This document shows positions 34,657 through 43,714 of a DNA stretch of 46,824 nucleotides, piece by piece. The notes under the pieces are model-generated. The model saw only the letters and a program-made list of their open reading frames with translations, searched no databases and had not been told where the DNA came from. Source of the DNA: Leptospira biflexa (GTDB lineage Bacteria > Spirochaetota > DYNZ01); the NCBI GenBank assembly GCA_020720805.1, contig DYNZ01000018.1:1-46824 (forward strand), in the 5' to 3' direction. A program made the position numbers and the translations under genes. The stretch's first letter is position 1, and each line of letters opens with the position of its first letter.

Positions 34657-35358
34657 TTAGTCGGCAATAAGCGATAACATCATAGGTTGTAACTTCTGCA
34701 ACAGAATGGATGCGATCTTATTTTTGCCCGTTAGCTGAATAAAATCTTCGTTGCCATCTCTACCAACCATGACGACCTCATTTTGGTCGCTTTGAAATCC
34801 AGCCTTCGTATTGGTAATATCATTAATCACTATCAAATCAAGATTTTTTTCTCGAAGTTTGCTCTTACCATACTCTAAAATGTGATGGCTTTCGGCGGCA
34901 AATCCTACGCGTAGCATTCTATGAGCATTACCGTAACGGTTATTGATCTCCTTCAAGATATCCGGATTTGGCTTCAGTATGAAATGTTGCTGTTCGCTAT
35001 TTTTTTTAATCTTTTGAGGACTGAAATTCAGGCTTGAATAATCCCCTGGCGCCGCAGCCATTATAAGTACAATGGGTTCTGGCAATACCTGATCTATTAC
35101 CTCCATGATCCGGTCATGCAAGTCGTTCGTCGAGATAATCGCGACCCTTTCTCCATATTGAGGTAAAAATTGAGATTGGATTGGTCCATGAATATAGGTA
35201 AGGCGAGGACTATATTTCAAGCATTCCATGGCAATTTCAAAACCCATGCGGCCACTTGACGGATTAGAAATAAACCGAACCGGATCCAAAAACTCGCGTG
35301 TTGGACCAGCCGTTACAATGAAATGAATACGATGCAAATTTAAAGAATAGTAATCCAT
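34657..35358 (-). CDS. coaB: phosphopantothenate-cysteine ligase, separate from CoaC
   Basis: 233 residues from ATG 35358 (GGAAGG 3-4 bases upstream; an upstream ATG at 35394 would overlap coaC). The nucleotide-binding opening [27 protein letters not shown] is the CoaB hallmark; KIKK (~133) and [20 protein letters not shown] are further ligase motifs. It joins cysteine to 4'-phosphopantothenate in coenzyme A synthesis. In most bacteria CoaB and CoaC are one bifunctional protein; here they are two adjacent genes. Confidence 0.92.
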   Translation of the reverse strand: MDYYSLNLHRIHFIVTAGPTREFLDPVRFISNPSSGRMGFEIAMECLKYSPRLTYIHGPIQSQFLPQYGERVAIISTNDLHDRIMEVIDQVLPEPIVLIMAAAPGDYSSLNFSPQKIKKNSEQQHFILKPNPDILKEINNRYGNAHRMLRVGFAAESHHILEYGKSKLREKNLDLIVINDITNTKAGFQSDQNEVVMVGRDGNEDFIQLTGKNKIASILLQKLQPMMLSLIAD

Positions 35359-35380
35359 TTTCCTTCCGTTCAATAATAAT

Positions 35381-35932
35381 TTATATAGCCGCAACGATAT
35401 GCGCCAGGATCACCTGAATAAAATCTTCTGGCTCGATTAATTTCCCTATTCCTTTTTCTCCGCAAGCCAGATCTCCTGTTACCGGTTCCACAATCTGAAC
35501 GCCACGTTCACTAAGCAATGACAAATTTGCGGCTAAAGCCGGGCTTTCGTACATATCTTTATTCATAGCTGGAGCCAGAAAAACTGGCTTTCGAAACGCA
35601 AGAAATAGGGTAGTCAATAGATTGTCTGCCAGACCATGCGCGCATCGCCCGATCGTATTTGCGGTCGCTGGATATAGAAGAAGAATATCCCCCCAATTTT
35701 TTAATTCGATATGATCCATAGCGCTTTTTCTACCGATATCAAATTCGTTGATAAAAACCAATTGGCCTGTCACAGCTTCGAACACCTGCGGTGAAATAAG
35801 ACGAGCAGCGTTTTCTGTCATGATCGTTTTTACGGTTGCGCCGCGATCCTGCAATCGGCGGATCAAAATAGGTGACTTGTAAATGGCAATGGAAGCGCTC
35901 ACACCTAATAAAATATTTATTTTTAAATCCAT
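35381..35932 (-). CDS. coaC: phosphopantothenoylcysteine decarboxylase, separate from CoaB
   Basis: 183 residues, a flavoprotein of the HFCD group: N-terminal INILLGVSASIAIYKSPILIRRL, LYPATANTIGRCAHGLADNLLTT, and the signature PAMNKDMYESPA (~115-126), followed by the loop with G-D-L-A-C-G-E-K-G-I-G-K-L that holds the catalytic Cys. It decarboxylates the product of CoaB. It begins 2 bases after mutL and ends just before coaB, so mutL-coaC-coaB are probably one transcript. Confidence 0.93.
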   Translation of the reverse strand: MDLKINILLGVSASIAIYKSPILIRRLQDRGATVKTIMTENAARLISPQVFEAVTGQLVFINEFDIGRKSAMDHIELKNWGDILLLYPATANTIGRCAHGLADNLLTTLFLAFRKPVFLAPAMNKDMYESPALAANLSLLSERGVQIVEPVTGDLACGEKGIGKLIEPEDFIQVILAHIVAAI

Positions 35933-35934
35933 AT

Positions 35935-37722
35935 TTATACAATCCTTTTGAATAGCTGGTCAAGATAGTTACGGTTCAATCCATGCATTACTGGGCGCCC
36001 ATGAGGGCAGCGCGTTGGATTCTTGCATTGTGACAGATCCAATAAAAGCCTGGAAATCTCCTCCTCTTTTAGCACATCTCCGGATTTTACCGCTGATTTG
36101 CAAGATTTATTCTTATAATATTCATCCATGTAAGATAGCTGCATATTGACTTGTCGACTTATGATATCTATACTTTCTCGAAAAATATTTTCAATTTCCA
36201 TATTTCGTAAAAAATAGGGCAGGGCATGAACCGACATAAAGCGCGGTCCAGTTCTTTCCCATAGAATACCGTTATTCTCCCAGGTGGATTGTAGCTCCTC
36301 TAAATGGTCAAGCTCATCAGGTGTCCATTCGATCACGTACGGAAAAAGAAGTTTCTCGGGCAATGCCGGTTCCCAATTCATTCCCAAAAAACGTTCATAC
36401 CAGATGCGCTCATGAGCAGCATGAAAATCGATCAGAATCAAAGAATTTCCATATTCTCCAGGAAAAACGCCCTCAAATAAGAGATAGGTGTGCTGAAATA
36501 CTGCAAGAAATTTCCATTTTAATATGGAGTTATAAATAGATTCAGATACCGGTACAATGCTTTGCGAAAGCGTCTCTGTGTGATAATTAAAAATCTGAAT
36601 TTCCTCAGTCTCAGCGACATCACCGCTATAATCAGACTTTTGGGAAGAAATCATGTTGAATTGATTTCCTGGTAAATGTACCATGCCCGATTGCGCTCCT
36701 GGTATTAGGTTTGCAAAGTCATGTTTTTGCAGCGTATGAGCTAGGCCGTTTATCAAAATCGAATGGATCGCCTTTGGATCATGAAAGCGGATCTCACGTT
36801 TCGTAGGGTGTACATTAACGTCAATATCCTGGGGATTTAAATCAAGAAATAGAATCGCGACAGGGTAGGTTCCCTTTTCTAAAAAACCCTCATAAGCCTT
36901 ACTTAGAAAAAAAGAGTAATTGGCCAGTTCGACAACCCTATTGTTCACAAAAAGAATCTGTTGCTGTCTGGTACTTTTATGGAAAGAGGGAGTGGAAATA
37001 TATCCTGTCAACTGTCCTGCGGAAAATAGTATTTCAACGGAAATCATCGCCTCTCGAAAAGCACCACCATAAATTTCCTCTATGCGATCCAACAGGTTCT
37101 GCTGTTTAAAAAGTGTAATTATTTTTTTTCCATCTGCCACAAGCTCCCATCGCTTTTGCGGAAAGGCCAAAGCAATCCTGTAAATCAACTCTTTAATTTG
37201 CCGTAATTGAGCTGAGGGAGATTTTTGAAATTTTCTGCGAGCAGGTGTATTAAAAAAAAGATTTTCGATGAGAATATCCGTACCCTGCTCCATGGCAAAA
37301 GGAAATGTCTCTTCAATTTCCCCCTGCGATCCACGAATGACTACTCCATCCTGGCAGCCAATACAGCGGGTACGAATTTGGAAATGGCTAATGGATGTGA
37401 TCGAACTCAGAGCCTCTCCGCGAAAACCAAGCGTTTGGATGGCAGACAAATCCGATGCATTCTGGATTTTGCTTGTGGCATGTTCTAAAATGCTGATCGG
37501 CAGATCCTCCGGATACATACCAGAGCCGTTATCATGAACCCTGATCTTGGCCAAACCTCCATTTTCAATCTCAATCAGAATTTCATCGGCGCCGCTATCA
37601 ATGCTGTTTTCTACAAGTTCTTTAACAACAGAATAGGCACCCTCAACAACCTCGCCCGCTGCGATTCGAGTTTTTAACTCCTGGGGTAGAACGCAGATGT
37701 GCCGCGGTTGCGCTATAGACAA
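35935..37722 (-). CDS. mutL: DNA mismatch repair protein MutL
   Basis: 595 residues. The GHKL ATPase motifs are VVKELVENSIDSGAD (~33-47), DNGSGM (~64-69) and TLGFRGEALSSI (~98-109). The C-terminal endonuclease site reads DFHAAHERIWYE (432-443), with Phe where Gln is usual in DQHA(x)2E(x)4E; SCKSAVKSGD (540-549) and CPHGRP (572-577), the other metal-site motifs, are intact. So it should be a nicking MutL as in bacteria without MutH. TTG start at 37722 with AAAGG about 9 bases upstream. It follows the metallopeptidase gene by 16 bases. Confidence 0.95.
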   Translation of the reverse strand: MSIAQPRHICVLPQELKTRIAAGEVVEGAYSVVKELVENSIDSGADEILIEIENGGLAKIRVHDNGSGMYPEDLPISILEHATSKIQNASDLSAIQTLGFRGEALSSITSISHFQIRTRCIGCQDGVVIRGSQGEIEETFPFAMEQGTDILIENLFFNTPARRKFQKSPSAQLRQIKELIYRIALAFPQKRWELVADGKKIITLFKQQNLLDRIEEIYGGAFREAMISVEILFSAGQLTGYISTPSFHKSTRQQQILFVNNRVVELANYSFFLSKAYEGFLEKGTYPVAILFLDLNPQDIDVNVHPTKREIRFHDPKAIHSILINGLAHTLQKHDFANLIPGAQSGMVHLPGNQFNMISSQKSDYSGDVAETEEIQIFNYHTETLSQSIVPVSESIYNSILKWKFLAVFQHTYLLFEGVFPGEYGNSLILIDFHAAHERIWYERFLGMNWEPALPEKLLFPYVIEWTPDELDHLEELQSTWENNGILWERTGPRFMSVHALPYFLRNMEIENIFRESIDIISRQVNMQLSYMDEYYKNKSCKSAVKSGDVLKEEEISRLLLDLSQCKNPTRCPHGRPVMHGLNRNYLDQLFKRIV

Positions 37723-37738
37723 ACGAGAAACCCTTTCT

Positions 37739-38458
37739 TTAATCGTCCGAACCGCCGCCTAATAGACCGGCTCTGAAAAGCAGATAGAGAAGCTGTAAAA
37801 TCGCTGATAAAGCGGCCGCGACATAGGTTAGAGCAGCTGCATTTAATACCTTGCTTACACCGTCCAACTCCCTTGAGTCTAAGATCACATTTGCGTAAAG
37901 TAACTTTTTAGCCCGGGCTGAAGCGTCTAATTCCACAGGTACCGTTATCAGTTGAAAAAAAACCACCACAGTAAACAAAATTATGCCAATATACAGAATG
38001 GTCGGATTTTTTGCCATATACATAAAAAAGAACCCAATAGTGATGATAATCCAGGAGGCCCAGGAACTGATGGTTGCCAATGATACGATATTTGTTCTCA
38101 ATTGAAGTAAAGGATAGGATCTCGCATGCTGTATGGCATGACCAACTTCGTGCGCTGCAACCCCTGCCGCGGCAATGCTCGTACCGTGAAACACATCAGG
38201 CGAGAGCCGCAGAACCTTGTGGGACGGGTCATAGTGATCGCTAAGAAAACCGCCGGTCTCTTCAATGGCCACATCAAATATTCCCTGAGTCTGGAGTATT
38301 TTCGCAGCTACATCCGCTCCCGTGAGTCCTCGCATGGTTGGCACTTGACTGAATTTCCGAAAAGCCGAACGAACCTTCCAGGCAGCGTATCCAGAGATTG
38401 CCAGACTGAAAAGAGTAACCCCCAGATAGAGAGGATCCATAAATGCAAACAGGCCCAT
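37739..38458 (-). CDS. membrane zinc metallopeptidase (neutral zinc metallopeptidase-2 family)
   Basis: 239 residues with an N-terminal membrane helix (~8-28), the catalytic motif HEVGHAIQH (~102-110), two further helices (~125-165), the downstream ligand region VELDASARAKKLL, and a last hydrophobic segment. It matches the PF04298-type zinc peptidases, which are related to HtpX. Role probably membrane-protein turnover; substrates unknown. AAGGGGTG lies 5 bases before ATG. First gene of the run with mutL, coaC and coaB. Confidence 0.88.
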   Translation of the reverse strand: MGLFAFMDPLYLGVTLFSLAISGYAAWKVRSAFRKFSQVPTMRGLTGADVAAKILQTQGIFDVAIEETGGFLSDHYDPSHKVLRLSPDVFHGTSIAAAGVAAHEVGHAIQHARSYPLLQLRTNIVSLATISSWASWIIITIGFFFMYMAKNPTILYIGIILFTVVVFFQLITVPVELDASARAKKLLYANVILDSRELDGVSKVLNAAALTYVAAALSAILQLLYLLFRAGLLGGGSDD

Positions 38459-38656
38459 AAACCACCCCTTAATATCAATTTCTTATTTTTCGATCTTCGT
38501 CCGAAATATTTCTTCATTAATGTAAACATTAGTTCTACAATTGGGTTATTTTTGTTTTCCGAATAGCAAAAAAAAGCAAAAATCAGGAGAATAATTCTTG
38601 CAGCAACCCCCTCTGTATATAAAAAAAATAAAAAGAGAGAGGATCGAAGGCAGTTT

Positions 38657-40009
38657 ATGTCCATTGTATCGCAAATTTTAGGAACATTTTTAGGCATCTA
38701 CCTACAAGGGAATACCCTTTTTTTCTGCACCACGCCGCTGCAAAATCAAACCTGCCAAACACAACAGGTATTTGATGCCGGAATATCAAGGGACTGGAGG
38801 GATCAACAGATCCTGGCTTACGGAAAAGAGCCTGCAGGACCCCATATTTGGGTAATAACAGGGCGATTTCAATTCTCCCTCATCTCCGTGCAGGGCAACA
38901 ACATCCATATTGACTATAAGGCTGAATTTTTTTTATACGTGAAAAGGACGATGGAGATCACAGAATGGTTGTCTGTCTCCCCACAAAAAATGGTTCCCGA
39001 ATGGTCTTTGATACAAGCGGATCAATCCAGACCACAGCGATTCCTCTATTCCTTACCACCGGTGCAGGGCACCTTAGCCATTGACCGTAGCCTGTTTTCT
39101 TCCGAACCATTTTTCACCCCATTTTTCAAAAATGGAAAAAATCATCCCTCAATCCTTCCGTTTTCCGCAAAAGATGTCAGCCTTGAATTCCAAAACTACA
39201 TCATAGGGCACATTCGTACCAGCCTGCAAAACCGCACTCAATCTTTTTGGAATTCTACTGGATTGCTCCTTGTACTTCCAGAATTTCCAACGAACAGACA
39301 AAGTATCTACATATTTCTCGGAGATTATACCTTTCGCCGCTTATCAGGAGAGACCTTAGCGGTTGCCGGCGGTCCCTGCCAAAGAATAGCAAAAAAAACT
39401 TGTCATTCGCCCCTATATCTTCTGCGACTGAAAAACGATCGCATTCAACTAAGCTCCCTAGGAACAAAATCTGATAATTCAGCCCCACTTGATCTTCCCT
39501 TTTCGCCGCGAGTCAGAATAGAAAACGGGGCAAAAATTCATTTGAGCGTCGAAGGTGACTTTACGGACCCGCACTTGTATTTGCGAATAGGCGAAAAAAG
39601 CTGGCTCTGTAACCATCGCGGAGAGGTGCTTTGGCAATCCGGCCTGGAGAACACCATCTCTCCAGACGAAACTTCAACCGTACTGAGCTTCTCTTCTGAG
39701 GATTATTATTCACTCACGCCATCTAGTGAAAGATTGGTCTTTTTTAAAATTTTTCTGAATAAGCAAGAGGTTGGCAGGACAGAACCAACCATCGGTTCCC
39801 GGAAAAAAGAGTTCAAGATGAAAATTCAGCCGGGTAGGCATCTTGTGCAGGTTGAACGTTGGGAACTAATAGAAAAAACCTACCATAAATCAAAAAATCT
39901 ATTGCAACCACTGCCGATCTTCATTTCGGTAGAGAAAGGGCATCAGATTCGGATTGAACTTCCATTCCGGGATGGTGAAAAACCCCAACTAAGACCGATT
40001 CAGCCATAA
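38657..40009 (+). CDS. secreted or membrane-associated protein of unknown function
   Basis: 450 residues. The first ~16 residues are weakly hydrophobic; the rest is beta-rich, with Cys residues at CTTPLQNQTC, GGPCQRIAKKTC and SWLC that could form disulfides, fitting an exported protein. No domain recognised. AAGG lies 7 bases before ATG. It is followed after ~140 bases by the FecR-domain gene; both may belong to the envelope. Confidence 0.6.
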   Translation: MSIVSQILGTFLGIYLQGNTLFFCTTPLQNQTCQTQQVFDAGISRDWRDQQILAYGKEPAGPHIWVITGRFQFSLISVQGNNIHIDYKAEFFLYVKRTMEITEWLSVSPQKMVPEWSLIQADQSRPQRFLYSLPPVQGTLAIDRSLFSSEPFFTPFFKNGKNHPSILPFSAKDVSLEFQNYIIGHIRTSLQNRTQSFWNSTGLLLVLPEFPTNRQSIYIFLGDYTFRRLSGETLAVAGGPCQRIAKKTCHSPLYLLRLKNDRIQLSSLGTKSDNSAPLDLPFSPRVRIENGAKIHLSVEGDFTDPHLYLRIGEKSWLCNHRGEVLWQSGLENTISPDETSTVLSFSSEDYYSLTPSSERLVFFKIFLNKQEVGRTEPTIGSRKKEFKMKIQPGRHLVQVERWELIEKTYHKSKNLLQPLPIFISVEKGHQIRIELPFRDGEKPQLRPIQP

Positions 40010-40147
40010 GAGGCGTTTTTTTACTAAAAATGAAAAAATTTTACCAATCATGAAAAAATATTCGTCAAATAGTCAGCCTATCTGCTATTAGTATTGCCAT
40101 CTTCCCTGATGAAAAGGGAATTTAACAGGTGTCCAAAGGAGTTTTGT

Positions 40148-41284
40148 ATGATACAACGATTGATGACAGCCAGATTTTGCGTTTTTACCGCACTCCTGGT
40201 TATCTTGCCTATTTTTACCCAAATTCCTCTTCAGGCCGAGGAACAGCAAAAGGTTGTGGTAACCTTTAAAATAGGCAGTGTCTGGTTATACCGTAGCGAA
40301 CAATCCAGGCAGAGCTTGAAAACAGCCATGCATCTTCAACCCGGAGATCGTATCGTCACAGAAAGCAATGGCAGGGTTCATTTTCGCTATGGTATGAACC
40401 ACGAAGTTCGGGTCAACGGAAATGCCGAAGTCAAGGTGGGTTCAGCCTCCCTTCCACGGGAGAATATGCTAATGGTTGCCTATGGTAAAATCCGCGCCAA
40501 ATCTATCAACGAAGCAAAACAAGATGAAAAATCTCCATTTAAGGTAGTTACCCCTACATCTGTTTGTGCGGTACGGGGAACTGATTTTCAGGTCAATGTC
40601 ACATCAAACGGAACATCCTCCACTGAGGTGGCGAATGGATGGGTCAATATGGGTTCGGGCGACAAAGAGGTACCAGTTAAAAACCGAGGAAACGCAGTAA
40701 CGAAAATGGGTGCAGAACCTTCGGCAAATGTCAGAAATATTAGCCAGGTATTGAAAAATGAGGATGCTCAACTCAAGAAAGATCCAAAAGCGGTGGCATC
40801 CGGTTATGATGAACAAAACCAGTACTTTAAAGACAGATCTCAAAAAAATGCGAATGAGACAAAGGCATTCTCCTCAGAGGTGAGACAATTAAATCCTGCC
40901 ACGACCACACCGGAAAAATTGCAGCAGGTCGAAGAAAAAAAAGATAAAGTTGTCAACCGCAATGAGAATGACTTTTACCGTAATGAGATTCAAGGTGATG
41001 CGCTCCAGAGAATTATTCGCGGATACCAAGAAGGAAAAGACAAGGTAAATCAGGGTGTTTTTGATCAGGTAAAGAAAAACTCTGATGCCATAGCTGAATT
41101 GCAGCAAAAAAATCTTGAGAATATCCGCAAGATTATGGAAGCATACGATGCCAAACGTCGGGAAATCATGGAAAAATTGGATGAAACCCGCGGCAAAGTA
41201 AAAGGCGACCTGGATAAAATGAAAGATAATCTCAAGTTTGATTTTAATAAAGTGAAACCTCAATTCAACCAGGATGGAAACTAA
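40148..41284 (+). CDS. exported FecR-domain protein with C-terminal coiled coil
   Basis: 378 residues from ATG 40148, supported by AAGGAG 6 bases upstream (the frame is open farther up). The signal peptide covers about 1-31 (ending PLQAEE). A FecR domain follows (~35-150: FKIGSVWLYR, LQPGDRIVTESNGRVHFRY, TPTSVCAVRGTDFQV), then ~200 residues of charged helix and coiled coil, mostly Lys, Asp, Glu and Gln. FecR domains in such exported, single proteins are thought to bind in the envelope or cell wall and are not necessarily sigma regulators. Function unknown. Confidence 0.8.
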   Translation: MIQRLMTARFCVFTALLVILPIFTQIPLQAEEQQKVVVTFKIGSVWLYRSEQSRQSLKTAMHLQPGDRIVTESNGRVHFRYGMNHEVRVNGNAEVKVGSASLPRENMLMVAYGKIRAKSINEAKQDEKSPFKVVTPTSVCAVRGTDFQVNVTSNGTSSTEVANGWVNMGSGDKEVPVKNRGNAVTKMGAEPSANVRNISQVLKNEDAQLKKDPKAVASGYDEQNQYFKDRSQKNANETKAFSSEVRQLNPATTTPEKLQQVEEKKDKVVNRNENDFYRNEIQGDALQRIIRGYQEGKDKVNQGVFDQVKKNSDAIAELQQKNLENIRKIMEAYDAKRREIMEKLDETRGKVKGDLDKMKDNLKFDFNKVKPQFNQDGN

Positions 41285-41292
41285 TCCTGAAT

Positions 41293-41919
41293 ATGGCACA
41301 GCGCTTGATTATCGCTACAGCAAACAGCAAAAAATTTGCCGAGCTAAAGCGCATCATTGAGAATAACAGCGCCTGGGAAGTGATCATAGCTACCCAGGCG
41401 GATCCTCCTTTTCGCCATTTTCCTCCCGAAACAGGAATGACCTTTGCGGATAACGCTCGCATCAAATCAGAAGCAGTTGCGCTTTTTACAGGTCAATGGG
41501 TATTGGCAGATGATTCTGGATTGGTTGTGCCAGCACTGAATGGGCAACCAGGGATTTTTTCAGCACGCTACGGTGGAGAAGGATTGTCCGATCGGGAAAG
41601 AGCCCAACTGTTGCTACAGAATATGGAAAATGCAAATGATAGGGCAGCCTATTTTGAAGCGGCGCTTTCTCTGTCATCACCTGAGGGTAAAGAGTTTCGC
41701 GGTTGGTTTGGCCGGCTTCACGGAGAGATCTCACGAAGCGTTGCCGGAGAACAGGGGTTTGGGTACGATCCTATTTTTATTCCTAAAGGTCAAAAGGATT
41801 TGAAAACTCTAGCAGAAATGGAGCCAGAGGTGAAGGATAAAATCAGCCACAGAGCCAAAGCGCTGCAGCTGTTTTTAAAGGATCTGAATGATCTAAGCGA
41901 TTATTTACTCAAAACCTGA
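41293..41919 (+). CDS. rdgB: non-canonical purine NTP pyrophosphatase (XTP/dITP)
   Basis: 208 residues. The family's opening (LIIATANSKKFAELKRI), the catalytic VLADDSGLVVPALNGQPGIFSARYGG and the FGYDPIF-(x)n-A-E-(x)n-SHRAKA end are all present. It hydrolyses dITP, XTP and ITP so that they do not enter DNA or RNA. Cytoplasmic. It overlaps the convergent lipoprotein gene by 19 bases at the 3' ends. Confidence 0.95.
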   Translation: MAQRLIIATANSKKFAELKRIIENNSAWEVIIATQADPPFRHFPPETGMTFADNARIKSEAVALFTGQWVLADDSGLVVPALNGQPGIFSARYGGEGLSDRERAQLLLQNMENANDRAAYFEAALSLSSPEGKEFRGWFGRLHGEISRSVAGEQGFGYDPIFIPKGQKDLKTLAEMEPEVKDKISHRAKALQLFLKDLNDLSDYLLKT

Positions 41920-42518
41920 TCCTTCATGGATAGATACCATTTCCCATCTATTTTCCGGAATGCCAGATTTTCACTCTTTTTATTCGACATTTCAACGGTT
42001 CCCGTTGCCTTATCTCCATCAATTTTTACATCCTTCAAATTGATATAAGAGATTGGCTCCACTTTTTTCTCTTTTTTATCTGGTTGAAATTTCTGAACCA
42101 TACCTTCCATCGCAGTAACAAATCCGCGAGCGTCAATTTTACCATAACGCTCATTGGCAAATGCGATAACACTATTCGGATCTTGCATTTTTACGTTTGG
42201 TTTTTGCGAAGACATATCTTCCAATTTGAATTTTTTTAAAATTGCTGCATATTCCTCTTTCATTTTTTTATCAGAAGAAAACTTACTCATAAATGAAGCC
42301 GCAAAATCCAAAGAAAAAGCCACAAGAGAAAATTCATCCGGAGCCAATACAGTCATTAAATCAGAAAAATCACCATGTTTTTTTCCCTTAAGATGGTCTA
42401 CCAAGGCCTGTGGTGAAGCGAATCCAGAAACGCTTCCTTGCTTCGATTTAGAGCCACACCCTATGATGAGTGATAAAGAGATAGTTAGCATAAGAGCTAT
42501 TGATGCAAATTTTTTCAT
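41901..42518 (-). CDS. lipoprotein of unknown function
   Basis: 205 residues from ATG 42518, supported by GGAGAT 8 bases upstream. The lipobox is LIIGC (Cys ~21), followed by GSKSKQG. The mature part has alternating helical and strand segments; the C-terminal third (TGTVEMSNKKSENLAFRKIDGKWYLSM) resembles the small alpha+beta NTF2/DUF4878-like folds of other lipoproteins. Function unknown. Confidence 0.75.
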   Translation of the reverse strand: MKKFASIALMLTISLSLIIGCGSKSKQGSVSGFASPQALVDHLKGKKHGDFSDLMTVLAPDEFSLVAFSLDFAASFMSKFSSDKKMKEEYAAILKKFKLEDMSSQKPNVKMQDPNSVIAFANERYGKIDARGFVTAMEGMVQKFQPDKKEKKVEPISYINLKDVKIDGDKATGTVEMSNKKSENLAFRKIDGKWYLSMKDQVLSK

Positions 42519-42699
42519 AAAAGAGATCTCCATAAAAATCAATATAGTAAACTATTCTAATACATGGATCTTTTCATGACAACAATTTTATAAGGAAAAG
42601 AAAGGGTTCTATTATGAAAAACCATTCTCTCTGCGACCATCAAAAATAATAGACCGGCTGATTTTTGTTCCTATAATATATATTATGTCACATAAATAA

Positions 42700-42747
42700 G
42701 AGAAAACAAAAATCCTTACGTTAGCCCAACTGGCAAACGTAAGGATT
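42700..42747 (-). terminator. strong Rho-independent terminator of the flagellar operon
   Basis: A perfect 12-bp stem AATCCTTACGTT (42711-42722) with AACGTAAGGATT (42736-42747), with an inner GCC/GGC, followed on the minus strand by TTTTGTTTTCT. It lies 8 bases after the fliE stop. Confidence 0.85.
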
Positions 42748-42755
42748 ACGAGGAT

Positions 42756-43085
42756 TTATCTAAGGTTGGTAATTTCCCGGTATGATTTAATGGCCATATC
42801 GCGAATGATACGTGCCATATTCAAAGACATTTTAGCCTTTTCCAGGGCAATCATGACATCATGCACTTCCACTTCCTCTGGATTGGTAACCATACGCTCT
42901 GCCAGCTTTCCAGCCTGGAGCTGATCCTGGTTGACGTTACCCAGGGACTTTTCCAAGAAATCCATAAAAGAAACTTTATCTTTTTGATTATCCTGCAATG
43001 TTGCAGCCTGGTTTTTCATATCCTGCAAATAATGCTGGTTGTGGGTTGTTCTCACGGAAACATCAAAAGCCATCTTCTGAATCAT
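42756..43085 (-). CDS. fliE: flagellar hook-basal body protein FliE
   Basis: 109 residues of the normal FliE size, with the conserved C-terminal half (FMDFLEKSLGNVNQDQLQAGKLAERM, VHDVMIALEKAKMSLNMARIIRDMAIKSYREI). FliE joins the MS ring to the rod. AGGA lies 8 bases before ATG. It follows flgC after 137 bases that hold repeat sequence, and ends just before a strong terminator. Confidence 0.95.
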   Translation of the reverse strand: MIQKMAFDVSVRTTHNQHYLQDMKNQAATLQDNQKDKVSFMDFLEKSLGNVNQDQLQAGKLAERMVTNPEEVEVHDVMIALEKAKMSLNMARIIRDMAIKSYREITNLR

Positions 43086-43102
43086 AATAAAATCCTTTTT
43101 TA

Positions 43103-43125
43103 ATACTGCGAAGAAAGTGCTCTGG
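43103..43125 (+). repeat. fragment of dispersed repeat family A between fliE and flgC
   Basis: TACTGCGAAGAAAGTGCT is identical over 18 bases to 46619-46636, followed in both by a sequence that can form a small hairpin (AGTGC/GCACT here). Confidence 0.6.
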
Positions 43126-43156
43126 CACTAACCAGAAGTAATTTTGCTATTTGGGT

Positions 43157-43213
43157 TCTATACCAATACTCATCGAATTTGACCGGTTGGGCAATGCCAT
43201 GCGGTCAGGATAT
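43157..43213 (+). repeat. dispersed repeat family B, short copy between fliE and flgC
   Basis: Shares TCTATACCAAT, CCGGTTGGGCAATGCCAT (43183-43200) and GTCAGGATAT with the 5968-6240 region, but lacks the middle block. It and the family A fragment occupy most of the gap between two adjacent flagellar genes. Confidence 0.6.
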
Positions 43214-43222
43214 GCTGCGCTA

Positions 43223-43684
43223 TTAAGTTGATCTACCAATTTCGAGTGCCTTATTGAACATTTGCTTAGAACCGTTGATGATAGCAACATTTGCCTCATA
43301 GGCGCGGCTTGCAGAAATCAAGTCAGTCATCTCTGTTACAACATTTACATTTGGCATCTCCACGTAGCCCATTTTGGGTCCTGTTTTTATAGCATCAGGA
43401 TGCTGAGGATCATAAACAAGACGAACTGGATTTTTGTCTTTTTCCACCGAGGTAACACGAACGCCCTGTCCCATACCTTTCCTGATTCCGTAGGGAACTA
43501 AAGGAGATTGCCAGAAAGTTCGACCATTGATAGGTGCCATAACCACGCGCTTACGGATATATGGGCCTCCTTCGCTAGTTCGTGTCGTGGTTGCATTGGC
43601 TATATTATCCGCTATAACATCCATACGCAAACGCTGACTGGTAAGACCGCTGGCCGAAATATTTAATGAATCAAACATACCCAT
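43223..43684 (-). CDS. flgC: flagellar basal-body rod protein FlgC
   Basis: 153 residues from ATG 43684 (AGGA 8 bases upstream; a TTG at 43690 is also in frame). The N-terminal flagellar rod signature SASGLTSQRLRMDVIADNIANA and the C-terminal VNVVTEMTDLISASRAYEANV are typical. FlgC is part of the proximal rod. flgB is upstream by 30 bases. Confidence 0.97.
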   Translation of the reverse strand: MGMFDSLNISASGLTSQRLRMDVIADNIANATTTRTSEGGPYIRKRVVMAPINGRTFWQSPLVPYGIRKGMGQGVRVTSVEKDKNPVRLVYDPQHPDAIKTGPKMGYVEMPNVNVVTEMTDLISASRAYEANVAIINGSKQMFNKALEIGRST

Positions 43685-43714
43685 CGTCAAAATCCTATTT
43701 TAATCCGCTCTTGC

